Notes: a model not told the origin generated them from the letters alone. A stretch of 64,000 bases of DNA from Toxoplasma gondii ME49 (GCF_000006565.2 NC_031478.1:4612212-4676211), one strand, 5' to 3'; counted from the stretch's first letter, positions 1-13,400 are shown. Made by a program: numbers and translations.

Positions 1-339
1 TGAAGGAAAGGGGAATTGCACGCAGGTGGAGAACGAGTGGCGTCCACACAGGGCGAACCCCAGAGCAGTCCACGCTGACGCCATCAGCAGAAATTCGAAA
101 AAATTCAGAGAAACCGAGAAAGGCGAAAGAAACAGAGCAGACTGGCGTCGCAAAAGCCATGCCCCCCTGAGGCACCTGCTGCCTTTCACCTCTACCGGTC
201 AAGACAAGGAAACCTTCGCGGCTGGGAGAAGTTCCAAAACCTTGTATTTGGAAGAGGAAACGAAGGGGGATCGGTAGGCAAGAAATTCCTCTGAAGGCGA
301 GAAGATTTCAGAGAAACAAATGCGAGTTTCGGAACTCAC

Positions 340-3300
340 GTGGAAGCAAGAGGCTGCCAAGGGCAAATGCCCCGTCTCAAGGGCCATGTCGCCCAGACGC
401 TTCCACCGAGCCACGACCGTCCCCGGCTCTGTCGAAGATTTGCTCGTCGACCGCACCAGCTCGGCGCACTGAGAAGGAAGACGAAAGAGGAAAGAGGAAA
501 CAGGAGATACTTTGCTCAGGCGAGGACACTGGACACAGAGCATGTCGATAGCTGACCCTGAAAGATAAACTGCCTTTTGAAGAGGCATGGACATTCCTCG
601 CCAGAACGAAGCGTGTACAGACCAAGTTGCGTGTCTGTGGTACTGCAGCAGTGTCTACCAGAGGGCAAGAGACACCCCCTTTAGGATGTCCATGAAGAAG
701 GAAGGCGAGAGGAAATGAGAGAAAGCCTTACAGTTTGCAGGCGACCCAGAGACAGGGCGACGTCGAAGCGCAGCTGCTCATCTCGCGCGAGTCTTAGAGC
801 CTCTTCTTTGTATCTGCGAAAAAGGAAAAACAAGTAGGAACGCAAATGCACCGATGCATGCCAGAAATCCTTTCAAGACTGGCACCTCCTTGATCCGTCA
901 GTCGAAGTTGAGAAAAGGCCTTCTTCCGGTTTCTCACTTCTCCCTGCTGCTGTTCACTTTCTGCTTCCTCTACGCCCTCGATCCTTTTCCGGAAAAGCAT
1001 TTATCTTTTTCCTTCTACTCGATTCTCACCCTTTTGAGAAAAGGAAACGCGCAGTGCGGTCGTGTAGTTCGACGGGGATACGCGGAAGAAACTCCTCGGC
1101 TGCTTGCAGGTCGCCGCGCGCCATCGCGACCTGCAACGGAAAGACATCCTGCTTTTCTTCGTAAATGGATACTTGATTAAATCTGTCAGATCCACGCGCC
1201 TCTCTTCTCGGAAGTTGACAGAGCTTTCATGAACTTTGCCTGTGTGAGTTGACGCGTCCACGTAGCCCACACGCGATCCGCATGACTGCACAAACCTCCC
1301 CCGAAGGCAATGTCTTCCTCGAGCGCGACCGTTTTTCTCTTGACGATCTAGCGACGTCCGGACGACCGTCGCGGTCACAGTTGCAGTTTCTTCAACGGTG
1401 ACGAGACACGAAACCCAGTCACTGTTTCGTAACATCAGCTGACCCTCCTCCGCCCAGAGAACATACTGGAACACCCAACCAGAAGGTCACCGATGCGTAC
1501 ACTAGGACCTGTCCGCTCTTCCTCCGTACAAAGGCGGCATTAAGAACATAAAGGTCATAGCTAGACCATGTATTGGAATTATCACATTATACGTAGATAC
1601 TGTCTCTGTACAAATGCTCCGCGAACCAGAACTGTATAACTCAAATCGAATAAACAGAGACATCATAGTGCACGTTCAGGGACAGCTGGCGATCCCAGAA
1701 CGTCTTTCCGCGCCGTGTCTGCAGAGGCGAGAGCCGCAGACGGCAAACTCCAAGCGGCAATGGAGACCGGAATCTCGAGCCACACAGGCCTCGCGCCTCG
1801 AGCTGAACAGGAAGCGAAGTCACTGAGACAGAACGGAGAGCTCTTTGCTTCCGCTGTCTTTGCATGCAGACCCACACCCAGAGGCTCCGGCGCACATACC
1901 TTGTACTCGATGAAGGCGACGTGGAGACTGCATGCGCTGAGACCTAGGTCGCGGTCAATCAAGTACAGGCGATTGTGTTCTGGCAGGTACCCGAGGATAA
2001 ACGAGGAAGCTCGGCCCCCCGCATTCAGGTGATGGAGCGTTTCGACCTGACCTGCGCACCAGCATTTTACGCGCCCTTGCGCCGTCGTGTAGACCAGGCA
2101 CTCGCTAACCCAGACACCACTGCCCGCTGACTCCGTCACCTGGAAACGCAGCAGACCGAGACAAGAGCGAGAGCGCACTCGAGGCTGGGGTTCACGAGAC
2201 AGACAAGGGGGGGACGGGGGTTGGGGGGTTGGGGGGGAGGTTGGGGGGGGAGGCCGGCAAGACGTTTGCTGGTTTTTTCTGTCATGAAAAAAAGAAAACT
2301 GAAGGAACTAACAGAAGGTTCGAGGCAACCGGGAGAAAAAAGGACAGAAGTCGACGGTTTCTTTCCTTCCATGCAGAGACTCGGGAGGTGGGCGCCGCAC
2401 TGCGTTCTCTCGGAAACCTTCAGAGGCGGAAGCAACCGGGTCCGGAAGACTCGCAGATGATATGCTGAGTAGTCTCGAAACCAGCCAACAAGAGAGAACC
2501 TGGTTCCGGGGAACAGAGACTTTCACGATCTACTACTCCACTCGTCGGCTGATCTCGAAGGGGATTCGTTTTGGCTTCGCCTGGCGAGTTCACGGATAAA
2601 ACCAGAAACGCAGCCAGGACGCCCCGACAGGAATCGGACTTTGCCGAGACGAAAAAAGCGAGTCGGAAGCGAGTCACCAACCAGCGACTGGATGCGCATG
2701 CTGACACTGCGGCGCGGGAGAGCCACGAAAGGAAGTTTACCCTGCTTCTTCCCTCGTTCTTTTTTTTCTGCTTTTTCGCTTCTTTCTCTTTCCTTCTTCG
2801 CCGTTTCTGCTTCGGTGTCTGTCTGCTTCTTCTCGTCCCCACTTGGTCTACGAGTTCGAAGGCGATTTCGATGCCGCCCTCTTCCTCTCTGGCCTGCGCT
2901 GCGTTGGCCGCCATGACTGCAAATTTGTCGTGACGCAGAATGTAGACTTTGTCGGAAGTGAAAAGAGCGACGAAGAAGCCGCTCGGACTCCAGTGCACCT
3001 GCTGCACGCCAACCACGTCGATGCGGCGAATGAGCCTGGAAAAACCAAGTCGGAGGCAGAGAAAGGCTGAATCCAGCGGGGAAACGTTCCACGGAAACCG
3101 CTGAAACTCCGGAAGCTTTGGAGTTCTTCACAGTGCGGATAGGATGACACGTTCAGCCTGGAGGGTCTCGAAAGCAGCCACACTGCGTCAATTCTTTGCA
3201 TGAGAAGAAACTCGAAACAGACGTCACGCCCATCTGGAGGAACCCTAGGTCCAAGTCCTCCGGAAAAAAGCCAAAAAAAGAGAAAGGCTCCTCGAAGACC

Positions 3301-4423
3301 CCGTGGGCCGGCGTCTCCAGAACATCCACCCGTCACACGGCCACAGTAACGTAATGTGAAGTGCACGCAGTTTTTTAGCGTCTGCTATCGGCTTCTGTAG
3401 GGATAAAAGCACCCCTGTAACTGACGCTTCTACATCTGCAGAGGCGACGTCCAAACACCACAGCTGGGACCCGGGAGCCAAGTCGTGTAACCTTATTCTC
3501 GATGATCTTATGTGATCACATTGGTGTAGGTCATGTCGAAAAGAAGGAGGGGACTCATCTCATTGTGTGCAAGAAAACGTTTCGGCGACTCTGAACTCAT
3601 ATCGATTTGACGTCTTCATGTAAGGTTCACCGCAGAGGCGGTTCTCCGTTTTATGTCCTCTTTCTTCAGTTTCTGCGTGGAAACGAGAAGATCACGAAAT
3701 CCCTAAAACGCAGGAACACCCTTCCTGCTTCTGACAAGACAGTTCTTTTGAGAAACGTCAAAGAACGCTGGAGCTATGAAAAATCCAGAACAAGGGGGGT
3801 GGGGGCCTTCCCAGTCTACGCCTGAGACCATTTTTCGAAACGAACGAAGTGCACTGAACGCTCCCCACAGTTGCAGAAGCAACTGACTCCGCAAAGACTG
3901 AAAATGCCCACCTGCAAGCTTCCCAATCGTAGAAGCAGACGAAAGAGTCGTCGCTGGCCTTGAGAGCGAGAAGGGCTCCACCCCACAGCGTCTCTACTGA
4001 GAAGGGGGGAGTAAAGTTGAAGGTTTCTGTGAAGCTTGTGTGAACGCGGATGCGATTGCTTTCCTCTCGAATCGCATAGTGACCGTCAGCCGACCACACA
4101 AAGTCAACGCACTTCCCGAACGTCTTGTTTCGCAAAGCCTAATACCGAAAACAAAACATTCAGAGGTGCATGCACAAAACACATTCACAAAGACAATGAG
4201 GAAATACCAGTAGACAGACGGAAAGTAACGCAGATCGACAGAGACAATTCATGTGTGTGCATGTATATATACATGTATATATATAGTACGCAGCGATAGA
4301 TGGAGACAGATCGACAAAAAGAAATTCACTCAAATACAAAACTACATATATATATATATATATGTTTGTATAATTATGTAGATATACATGTATATATGTA
4401 TTATGCATGTATGTGTGTCTGCC

Positions 4424-4472
<49 letters not shown>

Positions 4473-6506
4473 GGATAGACAGAGGTGCAACTGGGTGCGG
4501 ACATACGCTTGTAACACTATACGTTTGAATGCATTCATATGAAGTCGGATACAACACAGGCCGATGGGCGCATGTTTGAATCTCTAAGTAAGTATGGAAG
4601 ACCGACAGCACTTGTGCATGTGCTCTCGAGACGTCTTTCCCCTTGTCTCCGGTGATCGCCGCCCAATGTAAACGGACGAGCGAGAAGTAAAGAACACAGG
4701 CAAATACACAGGAGACGAGGAAGAGAGGTTTCGTGAGAGCTCGTGACGGAGAACGGCAAACGTAGAAACGCCGGGGACCCAGTGGCCAGAGCTCTTTTCC
4801 TCTGTCAGTCTATGTTCTTCCGAATGCCCGCATTCCTGGCTTTTTGCGAAGAGGCTCACCTGTGCTGTGTAAATCACGTATTCGCCGTCGCCGCAGACCG
4901 CAATGAATCGACCGTTGGGGTGGTGGCTGATGGTTTGAGGAAAAATTTCTGACGAGGAAGCAGAAAACCTTCAGAAACTGCTAAAGTTCTACACGGTGGA
5001 ACGGCGCGTCGAGGCCCACCGAAGCGTGGTGCGCTTCCGAGACTCCGAACTACAGACACAGCTACTCGTGGTACAATTGCCAGCGGAACTGACTTTCTCG
5101 AGACTCGACGCAGCTCCTCCCCTCACCAAAGAGAAGAGGGAAGAAGCGACAGAATCCCCCTGCATCTGTGCGGAAGGTGACGAAGTTGCAGGCAAAGAGA
5201 TTGAGGCGCTCGTTCGAGTTCCACGTACAACCGATGCGTTCAGGACTCAAGGAAATCCACGCATTCGTGGTCACAAACAAAGCGCCTCGACAACCTTTCA
5301 CAGAAGTCGAGTTTGAGGTGCGTTTCCGATCTCTTTCGACAGCAGAGGGTATACGCAGAGGCTACGACTAGCGTAGGATCTTCCATCTTCCTCGCAGGCG
5401 TTCCGAAGGAACAACAATGTCAAATGCGTTTCTCGGTCTGGCGCGCGAGACTCGCCGCAGTCTTTCTTCTCGTGTGACGCGAGGTTCAACGTCAGACCTA
5501 TGGAGTGCAGGCACTCGTTGTGAACTCAACGGTGAACATGTGACAACGAGAAGTGAATGGCAGCGAATTTCGAGTGCTCTCTCGCACACCAAGCCGTGTT
5601 TGCCTTCCGGTTCGTGATCCTCGCAGAAGTTCGAAGCGGAACTCAAGAGGCGGCTCTCCAGTGCTTTGGGTCTGCAGCAGCCTCCCCGGCCTCTCGGCAA
5701 AACGACCCCTCTCGTATCAATCTTTTCTGGCGAATCAACTCACCGCATTGGCCGAGTTCCTTGTACGCCACCGGCAACCGTTCGCCGTCCTGATACTGCT
5801 GCTCCTCCAACAGCCGCAAATTCACTTGCAGAATTTCAAAGCCTCGCGCAACAACTGCCTTGCCACTGTGCAGCGACGCAACTGGCTGCTCCTTCCCCAT
5901 CTACACGCAAACGCTTCAACGAAAAAACTCCAACAATGCCCCCAGACACACGCTCCCAGAGAGACACAAGTACAGACATACCCACAAGGCGAATCGACCA
6001 ACAAACCGAAACATGCATTGATATAATAAGACAGATGCATGCATGGATATACAGGCGTGCATGTGCATATATGAATAGAAACACATCTATAAATATATAC
6101 ATATGTATATATATATATATATAAATATAAATATAACTGTATATACGTATGCAAATGTGCATGTCTATATGATGTGCGTGTGGCCGTACTTTGAGAACGA
6201 GAGTTCCCGAGTCACTTCCAATGGCGAGGACGAGACCCCCCAGGCCGCCTGCGCCTGAGCCTGTCGCGCCAGCGGCAGAGGCGACGCCTGCAGAGCCACT
6301 GGTCGAGGCAGAGGCAGCCGAGGAAGGATCAAGGAGAGACAGGGACCAGATTCGCTCTACATTTAAATCCAGAGAAAGCTCCTTCTTGTACGTCAGCGCA
6401 TGCCACACAAACAGCTGCGCGTCTTCGCCTAAAAAGACACACACACACAGACATGTGACAGCAAATGCAAAGAAACACCCAACCATACAACCAGACATAT
6501 AAATAA

Positions 6507-6537
<31 letters not shown>

Positions 6538-7410
6538 CCCTAAAGACTTCTGTACACGCGTGTCAAATCATATATATATATATAGATACATACAAATATA
6601 TATATATATATACATACATACAGATACCGACATACGGACGAACATATATATATATATATATATATATAGGCCTGTGTCTGCCGGATTGAGCGATTGAAAT
6701 CGAAGAGGAAGCCATGATTCTCCTGGCTGCGGGAGACAGTTCAACAAGAGTCAGTGCGTGCAATTGGCAAAGGCTTCACCATCGGCAGGGCAAGGTTCGC
6801 AGAGACGGAGAGCCACCGGAGAGGAGGAAGACAAGCCGTTTGTGGAATAAGCAGCCATAGAGGCCGAACATTTCGACGCATGCAGTAACGAGTGACGAAG
6901 AAGAAAGCATATGCAGACTTGCATTATCCACGTGCAGAGACGCTGAACTCCCTCAACTTCTTCGTGCTCTACAGGCGTAACTGCGCAGATGAACGAGGTG
7001 GAGGCCTGGAAGCGCGTGAGCAAGGGTCGTCTGCAGTTGTCTATGGAAGTAAATGGAGTTATGCGCGGATTCGTCTCTTTACAAGAAACAGCGCAAAGTC
7101 AGGAAAGAATACCTGCGGAGAAGAGGAGGGGAAGTACGTGCCCTGCAAGCGACGTTAACAGAACTGAGCACACGTTCCGCGAGTGGCCACTCAAAACCTG
7201 CGAAATTCCCCACAAAAAACAAAGAAAAGCTTCTTTGCCAAGGCCTCTCTGACAACTCCAAGCAGACTCAAAGAAACGTCGCCAGCTGGAAACTCTCGAA
7301 AGCACACACAAGGAAACACAGGCACACTTGCCAACAGACCCACAGACGCACACATATGCAACAATATCTGTACTCTTCGTTTCTTGATGTGCACATCCAC
7401 CCTTATACGT

Positions 7411-7446
<36 letters not shown>

Positions 7447-10400
7447 ATATGTTTTCCCTTGATGTGTATATACCTAGACAAATATATATATATATATATA
7501 TATATTAATATGTGTTTGCTTTATAAACAGACATGAGAATGTCTCTTGTTTTCTTTTTGTCTTGGGACCCCTGGCAGCAGCACCAGAGAGAAATGGGAAA
7601 GCACGAGAGAACAGTACTGGAGGCGATTGTTGTCAAAACCTCGCCAGGAAACAGAAACTGAATTCCAGCACCCCGTAAGGACTTCTGACTATCCGTAAGT
7701 TGAATTTTCAGACGAGGAAAATCCAGTTTTCTGCGAGCAAGCCACTCATGAAGAGCCGAGAAAGAGACTATTCAGGCGATAAACGTTACCTGGATACACT
7801 GCTTGGTCTGATAATCCCAGACGCGAACGGTGCAGTCGTCACTGCCTGAGACCAGGTAGGGTCGTTCTCCGCTGAAAAAAAGGAAATGTGAGGTTCTTTA
7901 CAAGGATGCTATTTCTATCTTAGCGAGCGGCAAGACACAACAGATTATACGGCAACTATCGCTGTCGGAAAACAAAATAGGGGGGCATGATTCTCATCTC
8001 TTTTTTCCCCAGCCTCGTCATAAAGAACAGCCTTTCGATGTCTCTTGCGTAGAAAGCGGACAGGAAACGTTTCCGTGTTTCGGTCGCACAGGAAATTCTC
8101 TTGTCGCCCTCCTCTCTGAAATCTCTGCTACAGGTCAACAGCATGCATGCAAGCGGAAGGCTGAAACAGCCTGGTCGACGGTTGAGAGTTTTCCGAATCC
8201 GGTGGTTCAGGAATTGCACTCGAGTCACGTCTAGAAGACGGCCAGTGTTCGTCTTCTACAGGGGGGAAGTACAACACAGCGGGAGCAGAGCGAAAGAGAA
8301 GCCAAGACGCAGAGACGCGAAACAGACTGCGGGAGCCGCTCTTCTCTGTTCTGCTGCGCAAGCTGGATTTCCAGCCTCATCGACAATTACAGAAGTCCGC
8401 CTCCCTCCATAAAAGCCTATCCAACTGATCAAGGGAGTCGTGCATGCAACATCTGCGATACCATTCCGTTTCTAAACGCTCCCAGGCCACGGTGAAACTG
8501 GGAAGCACGGGGGAGAGTCGCCCTCCACGTCCGTGAGGCATGGATGCGCAAGAACCTTTTACCTGTTCGCATCTTCTTCGTCAGTTCGAGCCTCACCTCT
8601 TGGAGTATTCGATGCAATTGACGCCTCGTTCGTGACCCGTCAGGGTGAAATGGGGGGCTGAGACAACCGCCGCGCTGCTGTCGGAGGCGGAAGGTGAAGA
8701 ACTGCGGACCTGGATTCCCCACACTTTGATGGTTCTATCCAGGGAACAAGAAGCAAAAAGATTTGGGTCTCGAGGGTGCCACTGGGTCTGCATAACGTAG
8801 TGGGTGTGCTGCTCGTAAGAGGCGACCTTCTGCCAGTTCTTCTCGTAGTGCCACAACTTGACCTAGCAGACGCATACGCCCACAAGACGACCTACGCAAG
8901 AAAAGCTGACGGGGAGAGAGAAGGCGGCGACGCGAAGGAAGAGAAGAGAGAGACGAGGCGAGAGAGACGAGGCGAGAGAGACGAGGCGAGAGAGACGACG
9001 GAGAGACAGAAGAAGGGGAAAACTCAAGAGGAGTATGGAGGGAAAAAGAGGTGAGAGAGCGAAAGAGAGAGAGCGCGGGGCGAGAGAGGAAAAAGGCGGA
9101 ACGGCATGGAGGAAAAGACACCAAGAGAGAGAGGAAAAGAGAGCGTCGGAGACAGAAGAAGAGGGAACCAGGCAGACGGAGAAAGAGAGACCGAAGTCGA
9201 CGAAGCAAGAGAGAGCGAGAACGACAGCGACAGAGACACGAACTGGAAGCTGAAGAACTGAGAGCACGAAAGATGAGAGGCGGGCAACGCGAAGCATCGC
9301 CGATGAGGGCCTCTGGCGAACGACACTGTGAGAGCGCTTACAGTCATGTCATCCGAGGAAGAGAGAACAAGAGGCTTCGCTGCATGCACGGAGATGTGCC
9401 GAATGTAGTCTCCATGAGCACTTGGAATCTCCTTCACTTTCTCCAGGGTATGGATGTTGAAAACGCGCAGAGCGCAGTCGTCTCCTCCACAGATCATCCA
9501 TTGTCGCTTGACGATAAACTTCGCCGTTCTGATCCACGCAACATACAAAGCACACCCAGGTCGCTCGTGGTCCTCCTTCTTCCTGTCTCTGTGCCTCTTC
9601 GACGACGACGCCGGGTCTCCCCCTTGTTCATGCAAGGTGCAGAAAAGGAATCGACACTGTCACCCACGACGAACGGAAGAAACGCGCGTATCCGTCAAAT
9701 TCACACACTTGAGGGGTTTATCGTTTTCATGTAGATATTTACATTCACCTGCATGCATGCACCTCTGGATACTCAGAGCTCTGTTCAAAAGGCCTGGCGA
9801 GCAACAACGACGCCTGGCTTTCGGCGAGACCGACAAGTCTCGCCTGAGAGCACGGAACGAAGAACAGAGCCTGTCGAGCGTCGAAAGAACAGTCTCTGTC
9901 GAGTCGGAGTCTCGCGCACCGAACCATCGGCAACGTGCCGTTAAAGACGCAGATGTCCAAATACAGACACACATACGGATCTACATGAAAAACCTGCGAG
10001 GATCGGTGTCGACCTCGTCTACACCGTCGCCTCAAAACCAAAACATTTACTCGAACAGTCGAAAAGAAGATGCCGAAGGAACGTCCCTTTTCTGGGGAAA
10101 AACACTACAAGCATACTCGTAAGCAGATAAATGTAAATATAGACATAGACAGACGCACAGCTAGAAAAATAGATAGACAGAAAGATCTGCAGACAAACAG
10201 ATGTAGGTTGATGGATCGCTAGATGGATAGACGGACACACAGAGAGAGAGATTGACAGACATGCGTGAGCCCTCTCGAACGGTTTGGGGTCTCGCATTGC
10301 CAAGTGTACCTGAGAGGGAGGGGAGAGGCGTCGATTTCTTTGACGAGTGCATGCGTGGTGTAGTCGTGGATTTGAAGTCGACCATCGTAGAGGGCAGAGA

Positions 10401-10491
10401 GAAGGAAAGGCTCTGTGGGGTGGAAGTCCACAGACTTGACGCGCTCAGAGCGCGCGAAAAAGTGCTTTTTCAGCGAGACCCGGAGAGGCAT
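340..10491 (-). CDS. COPB2: Coatomer subunit beta-prime (beta'-COP), C-terminus beyond left edge
   Basis: COPI coat subunit acting in Golgi-to-ER vesicle traffic. Exons on the minus strand, all in phase: 10310-10491, 9342-9528, 8597-8862, 7790-7871, 7113-7197, 6190-6428, 5744-5900, 4860-4948, 3912-4138, 2843-3035, 1900-2139, 1030-1130, 732-813, 340-468. They give 753 residues. The start [20 protein letters not shown], in context GCAAAGATGC, matches the family N-terminus. WD40 blades follow (for example [52 protein letters not shown]). A second propeller carries [35 protein letters not shown] and [16 protein letters not shown]. Then comes the helical solenoid ([40 protein letters not shown]). 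The family normally runs to about 900 residues, so roughly 150-250 are missing to the left. Exon 6 has a low-complexity Ala/Ser/Gly insert of about 30 residues. The short exon 5 is the least certain, but its phase fits both neighbours. Confidence 0.93.
2207..2253 (+). repeat. G-tract cluster inside beta'-COP intron
   Basis: Runs of 5 to 8 Gs separated by TT, A or AC on the plus strand, within the intron between exons 2843-3035 and 1900-2139. The spacing fits a G-quadruplex on the plus strand. The transcript of the host gene, read from the minus strand, is C-rich here. It lies about 70-110 bases before the 3' splice site at 2139 and may simply be a polypyrimidine-like stretch. Confidence 0.8.
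4344..4471. repeat. (TA)n microsatellites, beta'-COP intron
   Basis: Two dinucleotide tracts, at about 4344-4363 and 4428-4471, joined by imperfect TA/TG-rich sequence. They lie in the intron between exons 4860-4948 and 3912-4138. Length polymorphism between isolates would be expected. Confidence 0.95.
6106..6668. repeat. Cluster of (TA)n microsatellites, beta'-COP introns
   Basis: Separate TA tracts at about 6106-6122, 6513-6537, 6569-6584, 6595-6611 and 6643-6668. They lie on both sides of exon 6190-6428, in two different introns, with shorter TACATA variants between them. No open reading frame through these tracts is credible. Confidence 0.93.
7414..7505. repeat. (TA)n microsatellites, beta'-COP intron
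   Basis: Tracts at about 7414-7443 and 7481-7505 in the intron between exons 7790-7871 and 7113-7197. Confidence 0.95.
8947..8997. repeat. Short tandem repeat of a 14-bp purine-rich unit
   Basis: The unit AGAGAGACGAGGCG repeats about three times in the intron between exons 9342-9528 and 8597-8862. It belongs to a longer GA-rich stretch (about 8900-9260) whose complement is pyrimidine-rich in the beta'-COP transcript. Long open frames there are composition artefacts. Confidence 0.85.
10130..10265. repeat. Degenerate GATA/GACA-type low-complexity stretch
   Basis: Imperfect repeats of ATAGACAGA and ATGGATAGACGGAC types in the first intron of the beta'-COP gene, just downstream of exon 10310-10491 on the minus strand. 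Confidence 0.7.
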
Positions 10492-13400
10492 CTTTGCGCT
10501 CGAGGGGAGAGGGACGGACCGAGAAACGCGAAAGGAAGCGGAGAAAAAAGACGAGACAGGCGAGGCGAAGGGGAGGAACGAGACTGGAAGACCCAGAAAA
10601 AGAAAACACAGCAACCGTTTTCCCTACAGGGAAAGGAGAAACAAATGGGGACTGGGTTCGGTGAAGTGACCGACTAAGGATGGAAGACGGGGACCGAGCC
10701 CAATGACAAACGAGTCAGAAGGGGGTCGGAAGATGAGACGCCGGATAAGAGACGGATGAAGCAGGGATGAGTTGATGTGAGAAAGACTCTGCGGGTTGTC
10801 CACGGGAAGGCGAAGCAGGGGAATTCGAGACCTAGAGAAGTCGACGAGTTGTGAGGCCGAAGGAGGAGACCCGCAACTCAGTGCAGGGAGCTCAACGACA
10901 GCATCACCAAGAGAGCACGCGAGGAGACAGACGTTCTTCTGAGAAGCTTCGCACAGTACAGAGAAGCGACCGGAAAAGCAGAGTCTCTCCTGAATCGGAA
11001 GAGCCTCTCAGCGAGCGAGACTGTCAAGGAATTCGATTCCTCTGTCGTCGTCTCCAACGGTCTTCCGCCTACGTTGTGTCGACCTCGGCTTGCGGCACTG
11101 AGGCCTGCTCTCGAAATGTGAGGAACGAGGAAAAAGACGGCCCAGTCACTGAAAGGAAAAGTGGAGGAACAGAGGTGACAAAAACCGGAGAGAAGAGACC
11201 AAAACCAGAAGCACGATGAACGGAGGAGACAAGACGAACAGTGCTCAAGGCGCGCTGAGGCTTCGAAGCACCTGAAGATGTCAGGAAGCAGAAGCAGAGC
11301 AGGCAACCCCTCCCAGCCGTGCAAAGCTTCTACGTTTGTATGTCTGGGCACCTCGAGACGTACCGGGGAGAAAGATGCCGAAACGCGAGCGAAGACATGC
11401 GATCGACGCGGGCGAGTGGAGAGAAAGAAATCGGGGAACGCATATGCAAGAACACGAAGGCCAGCAAAGAAATCGAAGAAAGCCGACCACTTAAACGCAA
11501 AATCGTGAAAGAGGGTGTTTTTTCAACTAACTTTTGCACGTTTGCTTCGTACACCCACGCCTCGTCTGGAGTGTCTCCCCAACAGATGAAGACGAACCTC
11601 TCCCGTTTCGCCGCCTTCCGCCTCTTCTTTGCGCTTTCCTCCTCTCGAGGGTAAACAGATGAAAGGGCGCGGAACGCGACTGTTTTCGCTGCGCCGCGAT
11701 GCGATGAAAAACTCGGGTGACCTCCTCTTGTCTATTCGCCGCGAGCCTTGGCTTGGCCGCCTGCGACTCGGAGGGAAAACGGGAACCACAGTGCCCGCTT
11801 CCTTCTTAATTTTCCTATTCCGTCAATCAATTCCAACGCAATTCTAAAAAGACTTTGGCGCCACCCTCTGAGACTCAGGAAGCCGCCCGCTATACGAAAA
11901 AAGAAAACCGACAAACCACCCATTCAGGGTTCTCTCCACGTTCGGGAGCGTCGAAATCTCTGGCGCAAAAAAGACAAAGCAGGAGAGAGCAGAAACGCGT
12001 ACGGGGAAAGCGAGGTTCTTTGTGTGCAAGCAAACGCGTGAAAGAGAAGCGTTCAAGAAGAGCGGGAGAAAGCGGCAAGAAGCGACTTTTTACGCAAGAA
12101 ACGGTGTCACATGGGTGATCGTGAGAAGACAGTGGGTGGTCCCAGAGAAGGTGGGTTTTTGCTTGGGGGCCGCGCCTTTCTCCGGCCTTTTGAAGCTGTG
12201 TCCGTACCTCCTTAAACGTAGCGACAGACATGAGCCGTTTCCTGACATCCAGAGCACTTGCTTGGCTCCTTCCTCGCCCTGAAAGGCGCCTTCCTTGTCT
12301 CGTGTGTACACCGCCACCTCCAGAAAACGAGGCGGCTCTGCGGAGACAGAGTTCGCGCATGCAGACCTTTCCAAAGGCCAGCCGGCTTATATTCGGAGAA
12401 TCTCTGGCATTGTCTCGAGGACAGCCACGAGCCACACAGCGGAGTTCGGAGGACATTGCTTCTTCTTGTGTCTGATGCTGGAGAAAAGGCAGACGAGGGT
12501 TTTAGGGACGAAAGCGCGTTTTGTGCTTTCCTGGATAGCTGGGTTACGGCAGCTGTGAAAAGCCGTGCTGTCTCGGCGAAGGCGCGTTGGATTTGTCGAG
12601 CGCTCGACATTTGCTAGAGGTCTCGCATTAGAAAACGTACTTTGTTAGAATTCTAAAGTGTTTACGCACAAGTAGGGAACCCCTCGCCTCACACTCTCGA
12701 AACCGTTTCCCTTGTTTCCCCAGGAGATCCTTGCTAGTGCGCGTCTCTAGACCCCTCTCGGTGGGCGTGCCTAGCACCTTGTCTTGGCCGCGTTGAGTCG
12801 CTCTTGTTTCGTGAACTCGAATTTCCCCGACCCTCCGCCCCTTGTCAAGCTCTTTCATTTTGAGCAGTGGCCCAAGAACTGTACCAAGAGAGGCAGAGCA
12901 GCCCTGCCCGTGTGTCCTTTGTTTCGTCGACTGTTGTGAGTTGGTGTCGCTGCTCTCTGCTAGCGCCAGTTGCCAAGCCTAACTTCGTTTGAGTCGACGA
13001 CGTTCGTTGAGAGCAGCAGCTTTTTTGAGGTTCTCTCGCGTTGCTGCTCGGTCTCGTCGTCTGACTATTGTCGAGAACTCCTCTGCGTCTGTTCTGTCGT
13101 GTATGCGGGTCTAATTTTCCCTCTTTTCTCAATTTTTGCAACCCCAGGAAGGTGCTTCAACTCACAGCTAGTTAAGGGCATGGCATGTCGCTAGTGCTGA
13201 GGTCTTCGAATCGAGAGAAGTGAGGCGGGGAAAGGAAAAGAGAACGCGAGAGAAGGGCGAATTTCCATGGCTTCGAGGCGAAAAAATGTCGCTTTCGTGG
13301 CTCTTCTCTCTCGCCTCTCCCCGCTCCAAACCACTCACCGAGACACTCCGGCCGTGTCTTTTTTTTCTCGCAGAACAAGACCTCGCGTTTCACCTGATGC

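Noticed and set aside
6429..7789. Apparent loss of one WD40 blade in beta'-COP
   Set aside because: At first no blade exon was visible here. An 85-nt exon at 7113-7197 fits phase on both sides and encodes [10 protein letters not shown], so the blade is present.
8863..9297. Long minus-strand open frames rich in Ser/Leu/Phe
   Set aside because: They read the complement of a GA repeat inside a beta'-COP intron; the neighbouring exons splice around it in correct phase.
10734..10740. TGAGACG heptamer as a coccidian promoter element
   Set aside because: WGAGACG-type heptamers are expected many times by chance in 64 kb on two strands, and no clustering was evident near starts.
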